Source: a filamentous cyanobacterium Phorm 6
GTDB lineage: Bacteria > Cyanobacteriota > Cyanobacteriia > Cyanobacteriales > Microcoleaceae
Direction of reading: 5' to 3'
Length of the DNA stretch: 43,637 nucleotides
Assembly (NCBI GenBank): GCA_003003725.1
Contig: PVWI01000008.1
Span: 1-43,637, forward strand
Below the pieces are notes generated by a model. It saw only the letters and a program-made list of their open reading frames with translations. It was not told where the DNA came from and ran no database searches. Position numbers and translations under genes: made by a program. This document shows positions 24,072 through 32,868 of the stretch, piece by piece. Position 1 is the stretch's first letter. Every line of letters begins with the position of its first letter.

Positions 24072-26495
24072 CTACTCTCTACCTCCGGCCGCTTGCAGCG
24101 CGTCGAGTTCATCTTGGGTTTCTAGCGCTGTCTGCATCCAAGCTTGGGATTGAGATGCTAAAGCTTGGTAACGATTTTTCTCTTCCTCAAGTTGCCACAT
24201 TTGGCTTTGCTTTTGTGTCTCCGATTGCCAAAGTTGCTCAACGCAGGTTAAAAGTAGATTGAGTTGGCGTTGAGTCCATCGAGAAGCCTCTATTTGAGAC
24301 AAGTATTGACGCAAATAATACCGTTCTTTTGGGAATTTTGCTGGAGCAATAACGAGCGCAGAGTTGGAGTCAGAGAGGTAGAGGGGATAAGGATAGTAGG
24401 CAATCTCTTTACCAGTGGCGATCGCAGCCGCTAAAATATGCCAATTTAAGGCTAGCAAATCCCTGACCTCGGAATACCGAAACTCTCGCAGCAACTCCAC
24501 CGCAAATAGAGCGCACAAATCCCGATGTTGGTTAAATTCCAGTAGCTTGAGTAAAGAGCCGTCATTCGAGTTGATAACTTCCAAATCTTTGTCCAGCTTC
24601 ATGTCTGGACATACGACAGCTACAGCATCAGATTCACAAGCCGCCGTGACAAATTTTTCCACCATTAGAGGCAGTGCGATGCGATCTGAGGTAAACTGCA
24701 AGAAATATTCTCCCGTCGCCAGTTCTACCAACCGATTATAAGCCGCTCCCAAACTTTTATTAACATCGGACTCGACAAACTTATAGGTGGGAAACTGCTC
24801 CTTAGCCAGAGCGATCGCCTCTGGTATAGATTCGCCGACGGGTGTTTCGTACAAAACGATAACTTCTAAATTTTGATAAGTTTGTCCCGCCAAACTTTCC
24901 AGGCAATCCCCAACTTTTATTGTATCAAAAAAACAAGTTACGCCTATAGTTACGCGGGGATTTTGAGGTTCTTTGGGTGCCGATTTGATAAATGCTTCGC
25001 TCATATATTCAAGTTTTTGGTTGAGTAATTTTTGATTCACTTGTGACAAGAAGGCGCGATCTGGGGCGATCGGCGTTTCAGGACAAGCTGAGATAGCTTC
25101 ACTGATAGTATTGGCAAGGGATCGTGCATCTCCTGGATCAAACCAGCGCAGGCCATCTGTTCTGGAAATTAAATTTAAGGTTTCTTGAAATCCTCCCGTA
25201 TCTGAAACTACTAAACTAACGGCTAACTGTCCCATCTCTAAAGCGGTATTAGGAAAGTTTTCTTGCAAGCTACAAAGGCAGACAATTGGTGTCGGTAACT
25301 CGCTGACCAAATCAATTGCTTCTCGGCTGGATAAATCAGGCAAAATATGGTAAGAAAATTTACCATTTAAAGCGCCATCAATATACTGCTGACTATCCAA
25401 CCCTCGAAGCATAGTTGACTCTAATTTGATGATTTTACCAAGAAAAAGAATGTAAATTTTATCAGCTATCTGGGGGTTAAGTAACTGAAGCGCCTCTACA
25501 AACGTACACAGTCCTTTTCTCTCCTCTAACCTGCCAAAAAACACCAGAGGAATCTGTTTCGGCTCGACTTGAGTTGTCAGCATAAAGCGTATTTTACAAC
25601 TCTGGGAGGGCAAAGCATTTGGACAAAAAACATTTGTTTTCGGTAAATTATTGCTGAGCGACTGCCCTTCGACAAACTCAGGAACCGCGCTCGCCGAACC
25701 TCCCGAATGCTTCGCTCCTACATCCCCTGATAAATTGAGGATAGGAATAAAATAAGGCAAATGAACAGCATGAGCAGTTTTCCAGCCATAACTTTCTACT
25801 TTTGACTTTAAAAAGTAGGAGGGAAAGCAAGTTAAATCGGCATTGTCATAAGAATATTGTTCGTAGTGACAAGCCTGCCAAAACCATTTCGGATAATCTA
25901 GCGTGTATCTGCTATTGACTTCCCGCAACCACTCAAAACCACCGTGATCTGTAACACCAACGAGGCAACTATTACCTAGCACACCTGATTTTTTGGCTTG
26001 AATCGTGCGATAACCCAATCCCCAAATTGCGGGAAATTCAACATAAACAACTGCTTCGGGGAAAGTAGCAACAATTGCTTGAGTAAAGAACAAACAGCAG
26101 AAACTTTCGCCATCAAAGCATTGACTGATAGAGTCTTCTTGGCATTTCGATAAAATTGCTTGGTGGATAGGTTGAACATTTAGGACTTTTTCAACTTCGC
26201 CGGTAGAGAAGATGTGGTGGAGATTTGGTAGTTGCGCTCTCCCTTGGAAGTTCTCATGGCTGTGGCAAAGCAAGAGGATGACATACCAACCTTCTGCTGC
26301 TAATTTTTGGCTCAGTGTGGTATAATAAGTGCCGATACCGCCATTTTTAGAAAATCCTTCAAATTCGTTACTTGCTAGAATTGCAACTTTTTGAACTGAG
26401 GTGTTAAAAGCCTCGAAGAATTGGGGCTGAAACTGCAATTCTGAATTTTCAGGAGAGAGGATATGAGATACTAAATTTTCCGGTTGCATTTCCAT
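24072..26495 (-). CDS. GT4-GT2 double glycosyltransferase with coiled-coil tail
   Basis: The N-terminal half (1-480) is a GT-B enzyme: NGGIGTYYTTLSQKLAAEGW, then LVFFGRLEERKGL and ENFPNTALEMGQ. From about 510 a GT2 (GT-A) domain starts with PRVTIGVTCFFDTIKVGDCL and GQTYQNLEVIVLY. The end (about 730-807) is coiled coil with SQSQAWMQTALETQDEL. I start at the ATG at 26495: the next upstream ATG (26552) would add 19 residues that come from a dispersed repeat. A repeat inserted in frame near residues 250-280 (VPEFVEG) is absent from the paralog at 26708. It is the last gene of a probable minus-strand operon beginning at 31665. Two glycosyl transfers by one chain suggest assembly of a defined oligosaccharide. 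Confidence 0.85.
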   Translation of the reverse strand: MEMQPENLVSHILSPENSELQFQPQFFEAFNTSVQKVAILASNEFEGFSKNGGIGTYYTTLSQKLAAEGWYVILLLCHSHENFQGRAQLPNLHHIFSTGEVEKVLNVQPIHQAILSKCQEDSISQCFDGESFCCLFFTQAIVATFPEAVVYVEFPAIWGLGYRTIQAKKSGVLGNSCLVGVTDHGGFEWLREVNSRYTLDYPKWFWQACHYEQYSYDNADLTCFPSYFLKSKVESYGWKTAHAVHLPYFIPILNLSGDVGAKHSGGSASAVPEFVEGQSLSNNLPKTNVFCPNALPSQSCKIRFMLTTQVEPKQIPLVFFGRLEERKGLCTFVEALQLLNPQIADKIYILFLGKIIKLESTMLRGLDSQQYIDGALNGKFSYHILPDLSSREAIDLVSELPTPIVCLCSLQENFPNTALEMGQLAVSLVVSDTGGFQETLNLISRTDGLRWFDPGDARSLANTISEAISACPETPIAPDRAFLSQVNQKLLNQKLEYMSEAFIKSAPKEPQNPRVTIGVTCFFDTIKVGDCLESLAGQTYQNLEVIVLYETPVGESIPEAIALAKEQFPTYKFVESDVNKSLGAAYNRLVELATGEYFLQFTSDRIALPLMVEKFVTAACESDAVAVVCPDMKLDKDLEVINSNDGSLLKLLEFNQHRDLCALFAVELLREFRYSEVRDLLALNWHILAAAIATGKEIAYYPYPLYLSDSNSALVIAPAKFPKERYYLRQYLSQIEASRWTQRQLNLLLTCVEQLWQSETQKQSQMWQLEEEKNRYQALASQSQAWMQTALETQDELDALQAAGGRE
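25668..25730. repeat. Dispersed repeat inserted in frame in the GT4-GT2 gene
   Basis: GACTGCCCTTCGACAAACTC begins a repeat type seen between genes in many bacteria; read on the minus strand it gives VPEFVEG. With flanking sequence it makes about 40 extra residues compared with the paralogous GT4 domain at 26708-28993. Confidence 0.65.
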
Positions 26496-26516
26496 AAAGA
26501 TACTAATTAAACAGAT

Positions 26517-26606
26517 GTAGGTTGGGTTGAGGTACGAAACCCAACTTCTCAAACTCTTGTAGGTTTCTGTTTTCGCTTTCCCCCCACATTAACCTACCCA
26601 ACCTAC
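26517..26606. repeat. MITE-like palindromic element between two glycosyltransferase genes
   Basis: GTAGGTTGGGT (26517-26527) and ACCCAACCTAC (26596-26606) form 11-bp terminal inverted repeats around about 68 bases. This family is common in cyanobacterial intergenic DNA. Confidence 0.6.
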
Positions 26607-26627
26607 TTATATTATGCTCTAGGGGAT

Positions 26628-26697
26628 GGTGGGTTACGGCGCGGTTTAAGATTTATCTGTTTGCCATAATAAGTCGATCGCCGCGCCTAAACCACCC
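26628..26697. repeat. Second MITE-like palindrome
   Basis: GGTGGGTTACGGCGCGG and CCGCGCCTAAACCACCC match at 13 of 17 paired positions. It is placed directly after the first element, filling the gap between the two glycosyltransferase genes. Confidence 0.5.
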
Positions 26698-26707
26698 TAC
26701 AGGATGT

Positions 26708-28993
26708 TCACTTGTCTACTTCTCCCCCTATCGTAGATAATAGTTTGGCTACTTCGGGAATCTCAAGAATATTTCCAAATTTCTCTCGGGCTTGAATGAG
26801 TTCGCGTTTAGCTTGTTTTAAATCACCCCAATGAATAAAAGCCATGACTTTTCCAGCGGCAATATTTGGACGCAATTCCTCTGTGACGATTTCAAGCGAG
26901 TATTCAAAAGCTCGATCGATATCTTCGTAAGAAAAGATACTAAAGGGAGTATCCTGGTCTAGTAGTAAGCTATCGATTGGTAGGGGATTGACATATTGAA
27001 AGACTGCGGCTTGGTAGAGATTACAATGGTGTTTAAAGTATGGCCTCAATTTGTAAATTAATAGATGAATCCAAGCGGTGTAAAAGTGGGCAAAATCATT
27101 ATAGTGTACCAGAGAGTTCATAGGGATTAGATGGGGATAAAAATTTAGGAAAATGCTTTTTGTCAGTTCCCAGCTTTTCATGGCATCGACAAATAAATAT
27201 TCTATAGGCCGTTGATTCCAGCCAAAATTTAACACATCTCCTGGGTAAACTGCGATCGAGTGACTCCAGGGACTAATTCTGCGAACAAACTCGTCCAAAA
27301 AACTATCTCCTTCTTTATATTTGCCTTCCACAGAAGTTCCTCTGACACACCGATCCATATAGGATGGTTTCCAAATGAATATATCGTAAGCATGAATGCG
27401 TTTGTTTTTGACGGTTACTTTAATATTTTTTTCCAACCCCTTGGCTACAGAAATTGTTGCAGAACCAAGCCAGCAGCCTAAATCGATGATTTCGCCTTTA
27501 CCAGAATACTCATTTTGGGCATAATCTTGGAGGAAATCTTGCTCTGGGGCAGAGGTCATCCCTAATAATAAAGATGATGATAAATCTTCATTAAAAGAGG
27601 ATCGATTACTAGGAGATGTTTGAAAAAATGCTGGGTTCATGTACTCTATTCGCTGGTTGAACAACCATTGATTAACTTGCTCTAAAAATGCGCGTAGGGG
27701 AAGGGTGGGGGTTTCAGGATAAGCGTCAATAGCGCTGGCAATTTCGGCTGCTAGAGACTGGGAGTTTCCTGGTTCAAACCATCGTACACTATTTGAACGA
27801 TCGATCCAGTTTAATGTCTCCCGAAATCCCCCCGTATTTGAAACGACTAAACTCACTGGTAATTGTCCCATTTCTAAAGAACTATTGGGAAAGTTTTCTT
27901 GAGGACTTGTCAGGCAAACAATGGCCGGTGCTAATTCGTGGACTAGGGCAATGGCTTCTTGGCTAAACAAGTCGGATAATATGGTATAATCAAATTTCCC
28001 TCCCAGTTCTTGCTGGATGTATTGCTGACTATCCTGGGGCTGAAGTTTTACAGAATGAAGCGGAACGTTTTTGCCTAAAAATATGAGGTGAATTTGCTGG
28101 CTGATTTTCTCTCCTAATTGCTGAATGGCATCAATGAAAGTCAGGAGCCCTTTTCTTTCTTCTAATCTGCCAAAAAAGACAATCGGTATCTGTTCGCGTT
28201 TGAGGTTCAGCGAGGCTTTCGCTAACATGGGTCGGTTTTTATCTAGGGGGGGGACAATTGGGAAACAGTAGGGCAAATGAACTGCATGGGAGGTTTTCCA
28301 GCCATAACTTTTGACTTTGGCTTCCATGAAATAAGACAGGAAAAATGCTAAGTCTGCATTCTCAAAAGAATATTGCTCGTAACTATAAACATTTCTAAAC
28401 CAATTTCCGCCCTCTACAATGTATTTCTCATGGGCTTCATTTAACCACTCTTGGCCGCTGTGCATTGTTACGGCTGTGACGCAATTTTTTCTCAATAAAC
28501 CTGAACGTTTGGCTTGAATTGTGCGATATCCCAGTCCGCACAAATCGGGGAATTCTACATAAATTGGAGACTGGGTAAAATGAGCGGCGATTGCTTGGAT
28601 CAAAAAGAGGATTTTATAACTCTCTGATTCTACCCAGTCCCATTCCTTAAACTGAGATAAAATTGCTAGATGAACTGGCTGTAGTTCCAAAACTTGCTGG
28701 GCTTCGTAAGCGGAAAAGATATGCCGGATATGGGGGACAGTCGATTCTCCGTGAAAGTTTCTTTGAGTTTGACAGAGAATTAAAATAATATATGCACCTT
28801 GGGCTGCTAATTTTTGGCTCAATGTGGCATAGTAAGTGCCAATTCCACCGTTTCGGAAAATGCCTTCATATTCAGGAGTGACGAGGATGGCTACCGGTTC
28901 TGTGGAGGCAAAGAATTTTTCAATAAAGGGTTGCTGGAAGCGCACTGCAAAATGATTTGCAGAAATTTCGTTGAGCAAGGCTAGTTGATTCAT
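26708..28993 (-). CDS. GT4 glycosyltransferase-methyltransferase fusion
   Basis: The N-terminal ~480 residues are closely related to the neighbouring GT4 domain (NGGIGTYYATLSQKLAAQGA, VFFGRLEERKGL near 274, ENFPNSSLEMGQ), so the two genes arose by duplication. The C-terminal part carries a class I methyltransferase-like domain: IIDLGCWLGSATISVAKGL near 503 and EYLFVDAMKSWELTKSIF near 600, similar to the TylF/Methyltransf_24 group. GT4 enzymes add sugars from nucleotide sugars; the methyltransferase could modify the same sugar. It is 57 bases after the PhyH-coiled-coil gene in the same direction. Whether both active sites work is not decidable here. Confidence 0.8.
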   Translation of the reverse strand: MNQLALLNEISANHFAVRFQQPFIEKFFASTEPVAILVTPEYEGIFRNGGIGTYYATLSQKLAAQGAYIILILCQTQRNFHGESTVPHIRHIFSAYEAQQVLELQPVHLAILSQFKEWDWVESESYKILFLIQAIAAHFTQSPIYVEFPDLCGLGYRTIQAKRSGLLRKNCVTAVTMHSGQEWLNEAHEKYIVEGGNWFRNVYSYEQYSFENADLAFFLSYFMEAKVKSYGWKTSHAVHLPYCFPIVPPLDKNRPMLAKASLNLKREQIPIVFFGRLEERKGLLTFIDAIQQLGEKISQQIHLIFLGKNVPLHSVKLQPQDSQQYIQQELGGKFDYTILSDLFSQEAIALVHELAPAIVCLTSPQENFPNSSLEMGQLPVSLVVSNTGGFRETLNWIDRSNSVRWFEPGNSQSLAAEIASAIDAYPETPTLPLRAFLEQVNQWLFNQRIEYMNPAFFQTSPSNRSSFNEDLSSSLLLGMTSAPEQDFLQDYAQNEYSGKGEIIDLGCWLGSATISVAKGLEKNIKVTVKNKRIHAYDIFIWKPSYMDRCVRGTSVEGKYKEGDSFLDEFVRRISPWSHSIAVYPGDVLNFGWNQRPIEYLFVDAMKSWELTKSIFLNFYPHLIPMNSLVHYNDFAHFYTAWIHLLIYKLRPYFKHHCNLYQAAVFQYVNPLPIDSLLLDQDTPFSIFSYEDIDRAFEYSLEIVTEELRPNIAAGKVMAFIHWGDLKQAKRELIQAREKFGNILEIPEVAKLLSTIGGEVDK

Positions 28994-29048
28994 CGGCTGT
29001 GTAATTAACCTTTATTATTTTCTTTGATTGAGAAATCGAGCGGGTTTA

Positions 29049-30716
29049 TTAAAGTTGCGATTCTCGTTCCGAGACACTACGCGATCGCCCCTGAATTATC
29101 TCAGCCAGTCGAGTTTGGTGTTGCTGAGACTTCACTTTTTGCAATTCTACTGTTTTTTGGTGCAGTTGAGCTTGAGACTGTTCTAACTCTGCCTGAGTGG
29201 CGTGCAGTTGCAGATCGGACTGTTGTAATTGAGCTTGGGTTTGCCGTAGCTGTTGTCGAGACTGCTCTAGTTCTGCCCGATCTTGCTGCTGCTGAGACTC
29301 TAGTTGCTCTACTTGCGATCGCGCCTGGTTGAGTTGTTGGTAATAAGCCTCTAACTCTGCCTGAGTTGTCTCCAATTGTTCCCGTTCCCGTTCAAATTGC
29401 GATCGCGCCTGGGAGTGTTCCTCTTTTAGTGTTTCCAATTCTCTCGTTTTTTGATGCAGTTTTTCATGAGAATCTACCAACTCAGCTTGATTCTTTTGGA
29501 GTTGTTGTCGATACTGTTCGAGTTCGGTCTGAGTGGTCTGCAATTGTTCCCGTTCCCGTTCAAGTTGCGATAGCGCCTGGGAGTGTTCCTCTTTTAGTGC
29601 TGACAATTCTCTCGTTTTTTGGTGCAGTTGCTCATTAAATTCTGTTAACTGAGTTTGCAGTTGAGTTTGAGACTGTTCGAGTTCTGCTTGCGTTTGGGAT
29701 TGTTGGATTTTTAGTTCCTCTAATTGGTCTTGAGTTTGGTGGAGTTGCTCGTTAGACTTTTTTAACTCAGCTTGAGTCTGAGTGAGTTCGTCTTGAAGTT
29801 GCTGTGCGGTTAGCATCCAACCTTGAGATTGGGGAGATAGAACCTGGTTATTTGTTGAGGACAACTGACTATTTTCTTCGAGTTTTTCCATAAGTTTTTC
29901 TGGGGTGAGGGGTTCGACTTCGTAATCAAAGATGCCTAAAGTTTTAACGCCTTCTGGTTTTTGACCGATGATGTAGCGATCGTAGAACTCATCTTCTACT
30001 TCAAATAATTCAATCTTATCAGATGTTGGTGACTCTCTGTAACAAAAATGGGTGAGAATTTCTTGAGGAACTAAGCTGCATATAGCAGCAACTCTTTCAG
30101 TAGCAGTTGTATTGGGTGGCGAACCGTCGTGAAAAAGGCGTTTGTCATAGATCAATGCCTGTCCTGCTTTCATGGGAATGCTAGTAAGATACTGTTGCTG
30201 TATGATTGATAAAATATCTTGGTTGTATGGAAAGCCTTCAAACATCCAAAATGGTCTGAGCTTTGAATTCAGTAAATGACTTTTTTTGACAATTTGAAGA
30301 CAGCCGTTTTGCTCGTTGACATCAATAAGAGGACACCATACTCCAAAACAATTTAAAGAGCTTTCATCTACTAAAGATGGGTCTTGATGTAGGGGCATGA
30401 TACTAGACGATAGATTAGGTTTTTTCCGAACAAAGTTGCTAAGTGCTATCCTATATTTAGGAAAAAAATTTGCTAAGTTGGGAGCAAAAAGCCTTTTTAT
30501 TTCCTGAGTAACTAGCTGGCGGTACGATATCTCTGCTGTGTTGATGCTAAAACACATAGGGGAATTTACTAAATCATTTGGAAGAGAAGAGTTTTTGTCA
30601 AAACTGAGCAAACTTTGTACTTCATTTTCCTTGATGAGATTAATTATTATGTATCCATTCTCGTCAATTTCCTGATGGATTCGCTGATTAGGGGTCATTT
30701 GAGCAATTTCAATCAT
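29049..30716 (-). CDS. PhyH-type Fe(II)/2-oxoglutarate dioxygenase with long coiled coil
   Basis: Residues 1-235 match the phytanoyl-CoA dioxygenase family: HQD (H110, D112) in MPLHQDPS, distal histidine H196 in RLFHDGSP and the 2-oxoglutarate-binding arginine R208 in TERVAA. PhyH enzymes hydroxylate lipids and natural products. Residues 236-275 (ELFEVEDEFYDRYIIGQKPE, then GVKTLG, FDYEVEPLTPE) recur in the 1294-residue protein at 36323. From about 303 to 545 the chain is glutamine-rich heptad coiled coil entered by SPQSQGWMLTAQQLQDEL. It overlaps the preceding methyltransferase gene by eight bases, which suggests translational coupling. The coiled coil may link it to other members of the cluster. 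Confidence 0.85.
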   Translation of the reverse strand: MIEIAQMTPNQRIHQEIDENGYIIINLIKENEVQSLLSFDKNSSLPNDLVNSPMCFSINTAEISYRQLVTQEIKRLFAPNLANFFPKYRIALSNFVRKKPNLSSSIMPLHQDPSLVDESSLNCFGVWCPLIDVNEQNGCLQIVKKSHLLNSKLRPFWMFEGFPYNQDILSIIQQQYLTSIPMKAGQALIYDKRLFHDGSPPNTTATERVAAICSLVPQEILTHFCYRESPTSDKIELFEVEDEFYDRYIIGQKPEGVKTLGIFDYEVEPLTPEKLMEKLEENSQLSSTNNQVLSPQSQGWMLTAQQLQDELTQTQAELKKSNEQLHQTQDQLEELKIQQSQTQAELEQSQTQLQTQLTEFNEQLHQKTRELSALKEEHSQALSQLEREREQLQTTQTELEQYRQQLQKNQAELVDSHEKLHQKTRELETLKEEHSQARSQFEREREQLETTQAELEAYYQQLNQARSQVEQLESQQQQDRAELEQSRQQLRQTQAQLQQSDLQLHATQAELEQSQAQLHQKTVELQKVKSQQHQTRLAEIIQGRSRSVSERESQL

Positions 30717-31665
30717 TACATTGAGGTTTTTTTTGAAAGATCAGGTTGAGTATTTGATTAGTAAAGGCTAGAGGCTGATTTATCTTTGCTTCAATAAAAT
30801 ATTGCTGTAAAAGTTTCTCCTCGGTGGACAGAGGATAGAGATTCCTCATCTCCTCAGAATCACCATCTGCAACAAGTAAATCTTTCAAGTTTGAACCCAA
30901 CACAATCTCAAACTCATGGTAACTAACCGCATTTCCCCAACGGATTAAAGCATTTTTTGCATCTGCAACTGTGCCGCTATCCAACTGTTTTCTTATTGCT
31001 AACTTAAACTGATTTCTTGAAGAGTTTTCATAGTATTTCACAGCTAATTCCAAGGGCAAGAAATGAAAAAAAGGAAGCTGTGAGGTGTGATAATCAAAAT
31101 AGGTTAGCCGATTAGGAGTCTCCGCTACGATTAGAGTTCCACCCGGTAGAAGCAGATCCCACGCCTCTTTTAAAGTTTTCAGCCGTTCCTGGATAGTCAT
31201 GTGTTCCAGTACAGCAAATAATAAGATGACTGACACTCCTGAACTGTGATGAGATTTCAGTGTTTCCAGTAAATCATCAGGAGCAGATTGAATAATGGAA
31301 ACGTTGTTAATTCCCATAATCTGCATTCTGGCTCTGGCTGCTAAAACGGATGATTCAGAAACCTCATAGGCATAGATATGTTTGGTAAAATGAGAGAAAG
31401 CCGCTGTACTGGAACCCGTTCCGCACCCAATCTCAATGACTTCTCGGTCGCTGAAATTTAATACTTTCGTTATCCAAGGAATATAATAAATCAAAGTTCT
31501 TTCATATCGCCGAAATACGTGGTCTTTGATATCATTTTTTATCTCTTCAGTTTCAAAAAGTTGTTCATCTATCCCTTTGTAATAAGTTTGACGCAGAGTA
31601 TTTTCTATCTCAAGATGAAACTTTGTGTGTTCGGAACATAATTTTTCTATATCTACTGGATTCAT
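30709..31665 (-). CDS. Class I SAM-dependent methyltransferase
   Basis: The glycine-rich SAM loop VIEIGCGTGSSTAAF is at about 76-90, followed by FAVLEHMTIQERLKTLKEAW and LLLPGGTLIVAETPN, all typical of Methyltransf_11/23 enzymes. The substrate cannot be told. At 318 residues it is a normal size. It is the first gene of a four-gene minus-strand operon; AAAGGAAA lies seven bases upstream of the ATG. A CTAAATA/TATTTAG inverted repeat (31683-31698) just upstream may be an operator. Confidence 0.85.
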   Translation of the reverse strand: MNPVDIEKLCSEHTKFHLEIENTLRQTYYKGIDEQLFETEEIKNDIKDHVFRRYERTLIYYIPWITKVLNFSDREVIEIGCGTGSSTAAFSHFTKHIYAYEVSESSVLAARARMQIMGINNVSIIQSAPDDLLETLKSHHSSGVSVILLFAVLEHMTIQERLKTLKEAWDLLLPGGTLIVAETPNRLTYFDYHTSQLPFFHFLPLELAVKYYENSSRNQFKLAIRKQLDSGTVADAKNALIRWGNAVSYHEFEIVLGSNLKDLLVADGDSEEMRNLYPLSTEEKLLQQYFIEAKINQPLAFTNQILNLIFQKKPQCND

Positions 31666-31682
31666 TTGACAATTTCCTTTAC

Positions 31683-31698
31683 CTAAATACTTATTTAG
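31683..31698. promoter_or_regulatory. Short inverted repeat before the methyltransferase operon
   Basis: CTAAATA and TATTTAG with two bases between, 18 bases upstream of the methyltransferase start. Confidence 0.35.
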
Positions 31699-31869
31699 AG
31701 CATAATTGTCTAGAAAGATTTGCTGTTGTTTTTCCCACGCGCGCGATTTCTCTCAACTTCCACCTATGGGCTTTGTGGCTTGTTCGATCGTACTAGAGGT
31801 AGGATGGTGGAGCGATCGCTCTGTGTTAAAATAGCGATCGCCACCCCATGACAGTCCAAATTTACACCA

Positions 31870-32142
31870 ATGGCCGCTTCTAATGTCAGTTGCTGGTGCA
31901 ATAGCGAAGCGCTACTGCAAAAAATCGCTGCTCCCGCGTCCCAACAACCCAAGTAAATAGCGTACCCTTTCCTAGAAGATGGGGAAAAACCTAACACCAG
32001 TCTAACCTATCGCCAGTTGGATGAAAAAGCTAGGGCGATCGTCGCTTATTTACAATTTCAATTTTCCATTGACGAAATAGTTTTGCTAGTGTATCCCCAA
32101 GGCTTAGATGCGATCGCCCTGACCCCCCTCCCAAACCGTTGA
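31870..32142 (+). pseudogene. Broken duplicate of the FAAL N terminus
   Basis: The reading frame gives ALLQKIAAPASQQPK, a stop (TAA), then IAYPFLEDGEKPNTSLTYRQ, LDEKARAIVAYLQ and VLLVYPQGLDAIA before ending at 32142. This aligns residue by residue with the first 80 residues of the intact gene at 32869 (LASQHP...IAYTFLEDGEKPSASLTYRS). It has an in-frame stop and lacks the rest of the enzyme. It is a partial duplication separated from the intact gene by an Uma2 gene on the other strand. Confidence 0.8.
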
Positions 32143-32189
32143 GTGCTAGATGGAAAACACCGCCCTAGTAACAAAAGAGAGATACCATT

Positions 32190-32795
32190 TCAAGTCGGCA
32201 TAATGTCGTCGAGGATCAGTTGTAAATTGGGAAACAGGTCAGAAGAAATAGGATCTCCCAAGCGATATTGTTGCTGCTGGTACATACCATTAACTAACTG
32301 GCAGACTGTGAAAGTCGGTTGCTTTGGATTGCCGATAAATTGGAAACCACCCAAGCCTCGAAAGTCCACAATCCAATATTCAGGGATATTCAAAAAAGCG
32401 TATTCTTCGACTTTTCTGGCATAATCATCTTGCCAATTAGTGCTGACCACTTCAGCAACGAGCTTAATGGTGCTCCCGTTACAAATGACTGGTTCTTTTT
32501 GCCAAAGGGGTTCTTGAGTTAGTTCTGCTTTATCTAAAACAACTACGTCAGGACGCAGCGCTGTGGCTTCAGCATATAATGGTTTTATGAGACAATTTTT
32601 GGGAACTAACCAGTTGAAATTATCGCGAAAAATTTCGACATATATTCTACCTGCAATACTCCCAGCAACCGCTTCGTGAGGGCCAGTAGGTTCCATGTCT
32701 CTAAGTTCTCCGTCAATTAGTTCATAGCGTGTATTATCCCCATATTGGGAGATAAACTCCTCAAAGCTAAGTAGTTTGGCTGGGGTGTAGGTCAT
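32190..32795 (-). CDS. Uma2 family (DUF820) putative endonuclease
   Basis: The 201-residue protein has the family signature: LSFEEFISQYGDN at the start, LRPDVVVLDK, VAEVVSTNWQDDY and PEYWIVDFRGLGGFQFIG. It is related to the copy at 2661-3314. It lies between the broken and intact FAAL copies and is divergent from the intact one. The 73 bases between them carry both promoters. Its biological role is not established for the family. Confidence 0.85.
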   Translation of the reverse strand: MTYTPAKLLSFEEFISQYGDNTRYELIDGELRDMEPTGPHEAVAGSIAGRIYVEIFRDNFNWLVPKNCLIKPLYAEATALRPDVVVLDKAELTQEPLWQKEPVICNGSTIKLVAEVVSTNWQDDYARKVEEYAFLNIPEYWIVDFRGLGGFQFIGNPKQPTFTVCQLVNGMYQQQQYRLGDPISSDLFPNLQLILDDIMPT

Positions 32796-32868
32796 AGGTC
32801 GTGTTTTAACGGGATGTAACTTAATTGTAAGTTTAGTTAAAATAGGCTATCTGGCAAAAAACAAAGGT

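Noticed and set aside
29024-29638. Plus-strand ORFs with hydrophobic VALVLP-type peptides
   Set aside because: They are the complement of the glutamine-rich coiled-coil coding region on the minus strand and have no features of their own.
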